From: Harmothoe impar
Taxonomy: Eukaryota; Annelida; Polychaeta; Phyllodocida; Polynoidae
Assembly (NCBI GenBank): GCA_947462335.1
Contig: OX381708.1
Location: forward strand, 44,023,377-44,087,376
Direction of reading: 5' to 3'
DNA: 64,000 bases
In this document: positions 12,401 through 21,400 of the stretch, one piece after another
How the letters are laid out: each line of letters opens with the position of its first letter
Position numbering within the stretch: position 1 is the first letter of the stretch
Notes under the pieces: generated by a model
Told to the model about the DNA's origin: nothing
Seen by the model: the letters and a program-made list of their open reading frames with translations, nothing else
Database searches by the model: none
Program-made: the position numbers and the translations under genes

Positions 12401-15400
12401 ACCACGAACGCATGGGCGGACATGGCGTGTAAATGTAGAATTAAGGCATTTTAGAATATTTACGTATGTTGCTACATGCTAAATTGCTCATTTATTTGAA
12501 CCATTATTACTACTGCAATTATAACGTCTTCTGGATATCTACTCGGTAATTTGATCGGATTCGTTCAAAATTTAAAGATAATATAGTCTAGATGTTGATT
12601 TTTTTTTAAAGTATATCATGGTAATTCACCCGAGAAATATCTTTTAAATACGAATAACATACACCTCACATGACGCTTGACAGATGTGGTTTTTCCATTA
12701 CAGATACCGCGATGATGGACACACAAAAGGAGAAATGGAGTTCCAACCACCAAACCCTATCCGCCTACAGTGGGACATCCCCACAGATGTATGCACCTTC
12801 CTTTTAAATCAAACATGTGTTATAGAAAGCAAAGTAAACAATAATATTATTTAAAGAAGATATGTTATAATGTATGATCAAAACGATTTAGCTTTAAAGT
12901 AAGTGATACTGTGTTCATCTGAGTACAAGTGCAAAACCAAGGTATAACTGTCCATGCCTTAGATCGAACAGATTTCCCCTCTCACTTCAAGCATGTTTGT
13001 TCAGTGTTTGGTCCATTATGCCACTGACATTCTTTTATGGGGTAAATTAAATTATTTTATGAAGCATTTAATGATTGGCACAAGTGTATGTATAAAACCT
13101 CATGGTATAATCGATACAATGATGCGTGACTTTTGGTATTCCAGTGTTGTAGCATCATTGAGAACAGTTTGACGGTGGCACGTGGCCTGGCAGTGGATGT
13201 CGACATGCACCTTATGATGCATGACGCCTACGGGAAGGGCCTGATGAAGAAGTGCCGCACGAGTCCTGACGCCTTCATCCAGATGGCGCTGCAGCTTGCC
13301 TACTACAGGGTATGTAGCGCAACATTTAGCTAGTCGATATGCTTATGAGTGGGTGTAGACAGGTTAATGGGTACATGTTTCGAGTGGAAGGTATATTTGA
13401 TTATGACATAATATGTGTGAGAGTACATGTGTTTATGTGTGGGATTGATTATAGCCTGTCTGGGCATTATACGCACGCCTTCAAAAATGGCTGGATAATG
13501 AGATATGTACCCCCCCCCCCCTCACTCAGTCAGCAACATTGCATAAGTCAATTATTCGAAAACTCTTTTTTTTTTTAAAGGACCGCCCTTATAGTCCTGA
13601 TGATGAATAGAATAAAGAGCCTCCCGCCGTCACAATTTTTTTTCCTAAAAGTGTCCGCAGTTCTGAATACTGGTTTCAATTTTACATGCAGGGGTACACA
13701 TGTGTGTTTATGTCCGTTATATGTGCTTTTAGAAATAGGGAGAGCTGGAGGACTTAAAATACCTGGACCCTAATGTCACTGAAAATCTAAACTGTTTTAC
13801 GTGCAAGACAACTTCATTCAAATACTCTTATTGCTAACTGCAAAAAACATAAGAACTGACCATTGCAACTGGCTAGCTAATTTAATCCAAACAACTGACC
13901 TTCAGACCATGGCAATATCCTTACTAATGCTTTATTACTGGACATCGATTCTCTCTCTTTGTAGCTCTATAGTGATCGATGCCCAGTTTTATACTTCAGA
14001 CCAGTGGCTCATTTTGGCTGTTTTTTGCCTCACAGATTGCTTCTAGGGCAAAATCCTGACTAGGTGCCAATATATTCTCTATGCCAATGTGTAATATGAG
14101 GGTAGAAAACACTGGAACCTCAGTTAGAAAAAATCCTACTGAACAGTTTTTGAGAAAATTAGGGTTTTGTTGCATATTTTTGGTGCTTTTAGTACATTTC
14201 CTACATAAACCGTGAACGCCAGCATTTCTCACTTTTCAGGTGTTTAGAATCAGAATTTGACTTTTTTTTATTCGCAGTAGGATTTCTGAGTATCGAGCCA
14301 TTCTAGAAAAGCTATTCTTTGGAAAAAATACTTAATATTTCTTGATGATTTTCGTTGCACAAATTTAGGGTTGTAATATAAAAACTGCATTGTCATCCAA
14401 TCAAAGTGTTTATGCACTGTTGATGGTCACCCCCTCCCACCCTCTTCACTCTGCATTGAAGGAGAACAGGCAGGGGAAGTACACTTGTCCGTATATAGCT
14501 GTTGACCTGCTTGCTGGGTGCATTTTCAATTTATGGGGTGCCAACTGTTCATGAAAGAAAAATCAAATAGAATTTTTTTTTTTTTTTAGTATCAGATTAA
14601 TGTTACTACAATTCGTGATAGCACTTAAAGCATTGTATTTGCATTAATATGAATGGTAGCAACCTTATGGGGTGCCAACTATTCATGAAAGAAAAATCGA
14701 TAAGAATTTGTTTTTTATTAGCATTAAATTGATCCAACTACAATTCGAGATTGCATTTCAAGCATCGGGGCATTCAATGAATGGTAGTCATCTTAAATAT
14801 ATGAGGTGCCAACTGTTCATGAATTTAAAAAAAAAGAATAGAATTAGTTTTTTTATTAGTATCAGATTAATGCAACTACAATTCGTGATTGCACTTAAAG
14901 CATTGTGGCATGCAATGACTGGTAACCACCTTGAATGTATGGGGTGCCAACTGTTCATGAAAGAAAAGAAAAAAAGTTGTTTTTTTTAGAATCAAATTAA
15001 TTCAACTGCAATTCAAGATTGCATTTAAGCATTATGGCATTCAACGACTGGTGGCTATCTTGAACCTATGGGGTGCCAACTCTTCATGAAAAAACAACTA
15101 AATTGGATTTTTTTAACAGTATAAAATTAATGCAACTACATTTCAAGATTGCATTTAAAGCATTGTGGCATTCAATGAATGGTGGCCATCCTAAACCTAT
15201 GGGGTGCCAACTGTGTTTGAAAAAGGTATCAAATAGACATTTTCTTATAATAGATATCAAATTAATGCAGCTACAATTCTTCATTGCACTGAAAGCATTG
15301 TGGCATTTAGTAAATGGTAGCCATCTTGAATGGGTTGAATGAAGGAAAAATCAAATAGGATTTGTTTTTTTGATCAAATTAATGCAACTACAAGTCAAGA

Positions 15401-18400
15401 TTGCATTTCAAGCATCAGGACATTCAATGAGTGATAGCCATCTTGAATCTATGGGATGCCAACTGTTCATGAAAAAAAAAATAGAATAGATTTTTTTTAT
15501 TAGTATCAAATTACTGCAACTGCAATTCGAGATTACATTGAAAGCATGGTGGCATTCAATGAATGGTTGCAATCTTGAATTTTGAAATGAACATATGCAC
15601 AGAAAAATCAAATAGAATTTTTTTTTTTTTTTTAGTATCAGATTAATGTAACTACAATTTGTGATAGGACTTAAAGCATTGTATTTGCATTAATATGAAT
15701 GGTAGCCACCTTATGGGGTGCCAACTATTCATGAAAGAAAAATCGATAAGAATTTGTTTGGGGTGCCAACTGTTCATGAAAGAAAAAAAAGAAAGTTGTT
15801 TTTTTTAGAATCAAATTAATTCAACTGCAATTCAAGATTGCATTTAAGCATTATGGCATTCAATGACTGGTGGCCATCTTGAAGCTATGGGGTGCCAACT
15901 CTTCATGAAAAAACAATCAATTGGATGTTTTTAACAGTATAAAATTAATGCAACTACATTTCAAGACATATTCATAGGCATGAACATGGTGTTCTCCTTC
16001 ATTATAGATATTCATGGATTTCTACTTCTACTTAATATAGCTTTCTGTTAGAAGGATTCTGTTACATGGATGTCGATGTCCAGTTTTAGATATATATCCA
16101 TATAGTGCATTGGAGTGCTATAATGTTGGACTGCTGTATATTTTGTGATAGTATTTGTCTTATCGTAACTGTAAACGTAATCAAATTGATTGCTTTTACT
16201 TATATTAAATGTTTCAATTGCAGGATGCAGGCAGATTCTGCTTAACTTACGAAGCTTCCATGACGCGACTATACCGAGAAGGCCGGACAGAGACTGTGCG
16301 TTCCTGCACAAATGAGTCTGCTAATTTCTGCAAGATCATGTGTGACAGTTCCAAAACGGTAAATAAACTTTAAAAATCCCAGTAAATACCATGTATTAAA
16401 TTATTTGTTGAATCAAGTCAGAAAGGAAGGGGAAAATTGATTATTATTATTTATTTATGGTGGACAATCTTTCTTTTATGGTACAAATGATCGATGATTA
16501 AATGAGATGGTATTTGTCTGTTGTACAGAGTGCAGATAGGATAGAGGCATTGAAGATTGCAGCAGAGGCTCACCAGGACGGTTACAGGAATGCCATGACA
16601 GGGAAAGGCATTGACCGCCATCTCTTCTGTCTCTATGTCGTATCAAAGTACCTCGGCATCGACTCTCCCTTCCTCAAGGAAGTACTCTCTGAGCCATGGC
16701 GCCTGTCCACCAGCCAGGTTAGTATGATTTCAATAGTATTATTTCAGCAGGTAACCCACTCCCGAGAAACTCAGTGTTTAGTGAAACACTTAACCCTTCA
16801 AGGACAGTATCATGCCTCTATGCATCATGTCCTCCGTCGTCATGATGTATGAATGCAGCTATGGCAAGATACATTCAAGCATCATGCTGACCGTACATGA
16901 TTGATACACTCCCGAAGGATTGGCATGATACTGCATTGGTGCATCATGACGACAAATGTCATCTTTTAGGGACATGCCGTCCATAAAGAATTTAGTGAAC
17001 AGGATCTTCCGTGTTAGATTCCTGTGCTTTTGAAATGCTAATTCACACCTAATTCACCAGGTGGCTAACGTAATATAAATGATCTTTTTACAGACTCCAC
17101 ATCAACAAACAGACAAACTGGATCTCACAAAGAACCCAGAGCTCATATCAGCCGGTGGCGGCTTCGGACCGGTATGTACCTTTATTCTATGATTCGGCAA
17201 ACATAAATGAACAGTTGAACAACTTCATATAACCGTATTCGACGTAATAAGCGCACACCCCCTAATAAGCGCACACACCCCGTTTTTGGCCGATTCTTAT
17301 ACTAGAAATAACCAAAAATATCTCAATTTTTTACCCCAACTAAACTCTTAACTACTAAAAGGCATCCATAATATTTTTTTAAGCGCACTGTGCGCTTATT
17401 ACATCGAATACGGTAATTATAATATACAAAGTAAAAGACAGCAAGAAATACGATGTTATTTCATCAGAGATGCCACTATTCCTACTTTTGCAGGAATTCA
17501 TACTTTTTTGCTAGAATTTCTGTATTGAATTAAGCTAATTTCCTACAGAAAATTGACCAAAGTCTTAGGATTTCCTACTTTTGTCGACAAGAGAGTGGCA
17601 TCTCTGTTTCATTTTTGTTTCATACCAGGAACATTATTTGATATTTAAAATGACGTCATGTAGAAATGTATGTTCTTATCATCAAATCGTGAAGCATGAG
17701 CGGGGAGACTATCTCTGTCATGTATGGGCGAGGCTGCGATTATTATATGATTATACTCACTTGGATGTATATTGCAGCTATAGAGATCTGTGTGACGACA
17801 ACCAAATCACGGAGATATAAATTACATGCATAGAAAAGGTTGTTGAGTAACAACGGCTATCAAGGCTATGGCATTGTACTGATGTCTGTATTGGCTACTT
17901 ACTTATTAAGTGGTTAGCGCTCTGACTGGAGAGTGTCAGGTGTAAAGAGCCCGAAGATGGTTAGCTCTGTAACTGATGACTGTTATTGGAAGGGGTTACC
18001 ATATTGCGCTAAAACAATCTATCAACGTTACAACGTTATAGTGTAGTAGCCCTCCCTCTCTAGGGGGGTTCGCCCATTTTCTTTTTTTCCCTCTACCTTC
18101 GTTAAAAATACTGTTTCAGACAAATAATCTCAACATAAGGGGTAAATTAGTATGATTGAAGTTTCTATCTAGGTATCGTTTAGCATTTTAGTGAAATAAA
18201 TGAATTAGATCAATATTTGTTGTCCGCACACCTCACTTTCTGCGAAATCGCCCAGTTTTTAACGTAATCCGAGCGCAACTTTGCACTGATCTCTATGGCA
18301 AAAGTGTTTCGTTTCTGTTTGCATCAAAAAATGTCATATTTTTACTTTATTACCATTATACATATGATATGTATTGCCTTCTATATTGTCGGTGCTATAC

Positions 18401-21400
18401 ATAGCCATAGACTTTTTTTTTTAATTGTAAAAGAGTAGTTTGGACGATTTCCGTTAGCAATATTTCATCATTTTGACTGAGTTATGTTACCTTGGGACAA
18501 TCGTATTTTTTCCATATAAATACACCTCAAAATACAAAATTATTGATCTACCGGGGTATATATCATTATAAAGTTTTGTTTTGTCATTTTCGTGCAAGTG
18601 TTATTTCCAATTGTTTCTATCATGTACCGTGCTTCTTTATTTCTGCCCGACTGTGGGTGGAGGAGAATCAAAACAAATGCAGATTTCGCCATGAAAATGT
18701 CACCAACTAAACTTATTGCGGGGGGGGGGGGGGGGGAGAGAGATTTTGCGTGGAGTGTGCAAAAGATTTTCACCCCCCCCCCTCCCCCACTAGAGGGGTT
18801 GGAATGTTAAGAATCTATGGGTGATCTATATATAAACGTAGGCCTATTGCAATTGCTTGATTGCGATTGCGTAGGGCCCCTAGCTGTTGGTAAAGCTACA
18901 TGTAGGCCTACGTGTATAGGGAGGATAGCCTATCCAGGCTGGGGGCCGCCATGACACCTCCGCCCCCGACACCAACCATTACATAACACCAGGTGAGGTG
19001 AGCTCATGTTGGGACCCCCTGTCATGTGGACATGCAAGAAGCCACTGTCAACTGGTCAAGGTTCCCAGAAATGTCTCAAACAGGGGTGTACACTAACATT
19101 TAAGTATCCTGAGAAAGCTGTGGGTCCGGATTTTAAACTGTGGGCCCAGAAATGTAACATTTAAGTCTGTTCTATAGATGTTCCCACCATATATGGGACT
19201 CAACAATCAAGGTGTATTCACTGAAGGGAATTATCAGTTTGGATGAGTTTTTGCCAGTCATTTATTTTTTGATCATACAGTAGAAGCCCTGCACATCATT
19301 CCTAAGCAAAATTGATTAAAAATGTGGACAAATTCTGATTTTTATAGTTAAGTGGGTGATTGGAACATCCTAAAATGGGGGTGTCACAGCCTAAAATAGG
19401 GGTTATTTTGACCTGCACAGGCCTATATGCTGTCAGATTTGTAGCTTTCTGAAGCATCATATGTGCCCCAGACAGACTACTAAGACTATTAGCATCAGAC
19501 ATAGAGCTTTCAATTATATATCTTAAGTAAGAAGACTGTCTTGGCTTTCCAAAACTGTTTCAAGTTGAGAAAACAAGCTAATATTGCTTGAGTTAGGAGG
19601 CAAAATGTAACAATAAGTTACCCATCTTTTTGCACTTTTTGCAAGAAGGCACCAATTAACTCTTGAAAGCCTGTTTCATAGACCCAATGGTCAGATTCCT
19701 TATAGTAGAACACAGTGGGATGACAAAAACTTTATTTTGGCTGCCAATACAAGGCCCTACTAGCCTCCCCATTAGTCCCCCCACCCCCTTTAGGATTGTA
19801 GCTCCAATTACAAGCTTTGGTTTGTACCTAATATCGGGTCTCTGAGCATAACAGTTCAAGAGATCCTAACATATTCTGTCTAATGGCAGGCATAAAGCTT
19901 GTTTTGCCTCATTCTGAGAATCTGTTTAGAGGTTCGTAATTTCCAAAGCAAAGGTGCTAGAGTTATCAAAATAGGCTCAAAAGAAGTGGAATTTAGTTTT
20001 ACCCAATCTGTGAACTTCCCATGTGCACACTGTGATTATTTATCCTGTAATGGCAGTCAGAGTGATGAAAGGTAGATAAAAAATCCAAATTTTAGAAAAA
20101 ATTGTCATGGTTACCATGGCAACCGGTCACATGATTTTCAAAATATGGGAGTGACAATGCCTGAATTATTTAGCTTTTCACCTTAGCTTTAACCTGATAC
20201 CTGGTTCACTATTGTAGGTTGAGGGGTTGCAAAGTTATCAATGACTCTTTAAAACATACTGGGTAAACTTTAAGTTTGAGTCCCATATATAGTGGGAACA
20301 TCTATAGTGTGACAGGTGGGGTGCCACAGTGGCTTCACTGTGAGCGAAAATAGGGAGCTGTCACATCTCTGACTCTTCACACTTCTGTATATTAACACTT
20401 TGATACATGCATAAAGCTGCCCATGGCATTGTTTTCATACACCCATACTGTGTAATAAGTCAAGAATGCTCAAGGGTGTGAAGGAAAAGTGGAAAAGTCA
20501 ACCAAAGTATTATAGAACAAAGAGCCAGTTTAAGACTTAGCTCCCGACAGGCACAGCTCTACCACATCGCCATCTAGTGGGAAGGCCGGGAACCAGGGTA
20601 TCCCTTCTGCCCTATAGGGCTATCGACCCCCCCCCCCTTGTTTTGTGGTTACTGAAGGTAAAAGTGTCTATATAGCCTATAGGCCTCCATAACTAGGCAT
20701 TTAACTCATTATTTGCAGGTTTAGGCCTATAGGTGTAATTCCCTCCTTCATTTCAACTAGGGACATTAAAACCCGCATTAAGCTGCTTTTGAAATAATAT
20801 TTGGTAGGCCTAAACTAATATGAGAAATTATGAAAGGCGATGGGCATATTACATCATCATTGTCACCTAGAACGAATATAGCATAATATAGCGCTGTAAC
20901 TAGTAACCCCTCCCTTTATTTTACTACATAGAAAATTGTGATGATATAGTGGTGTAACGATATATTTAACGGTATAGCAGTACATTTTGTATTACATAAG
21001 TTATCATAGAAGGCAGCCTTATTACATTATTGACCCAGGGACCCTGGGTCTCTGTGAGACAGTTTTCCAACAAAAAACATAGATTGGTCAGCTGACTTTG
21101 AAAATTCACCCTGCTTTTTTTTTTTGGTATTTCTCTCCCAAAAAAAGCTCATCCACATCTCGGGAACTATCTTTCTCTTCCCGTTTTTCCCAAAATTTCC
21201 GTACAATTTTTTTTCCTAGTGAAAAAAGACAAATAAAAAATGTCAAAAACTACCCAAAAAACAAGTCTCTGTGAACTAATGCTGAAGATAGGCCAGTGAC
21301 CTTGAATCCTGACTTTAAAAGAGTCACGTTCACACAGACTTCCTATACCTCGGAATCCACGGGCATCAACTTTCGCGCATGTTTTTGCGTGTAGTGCATA

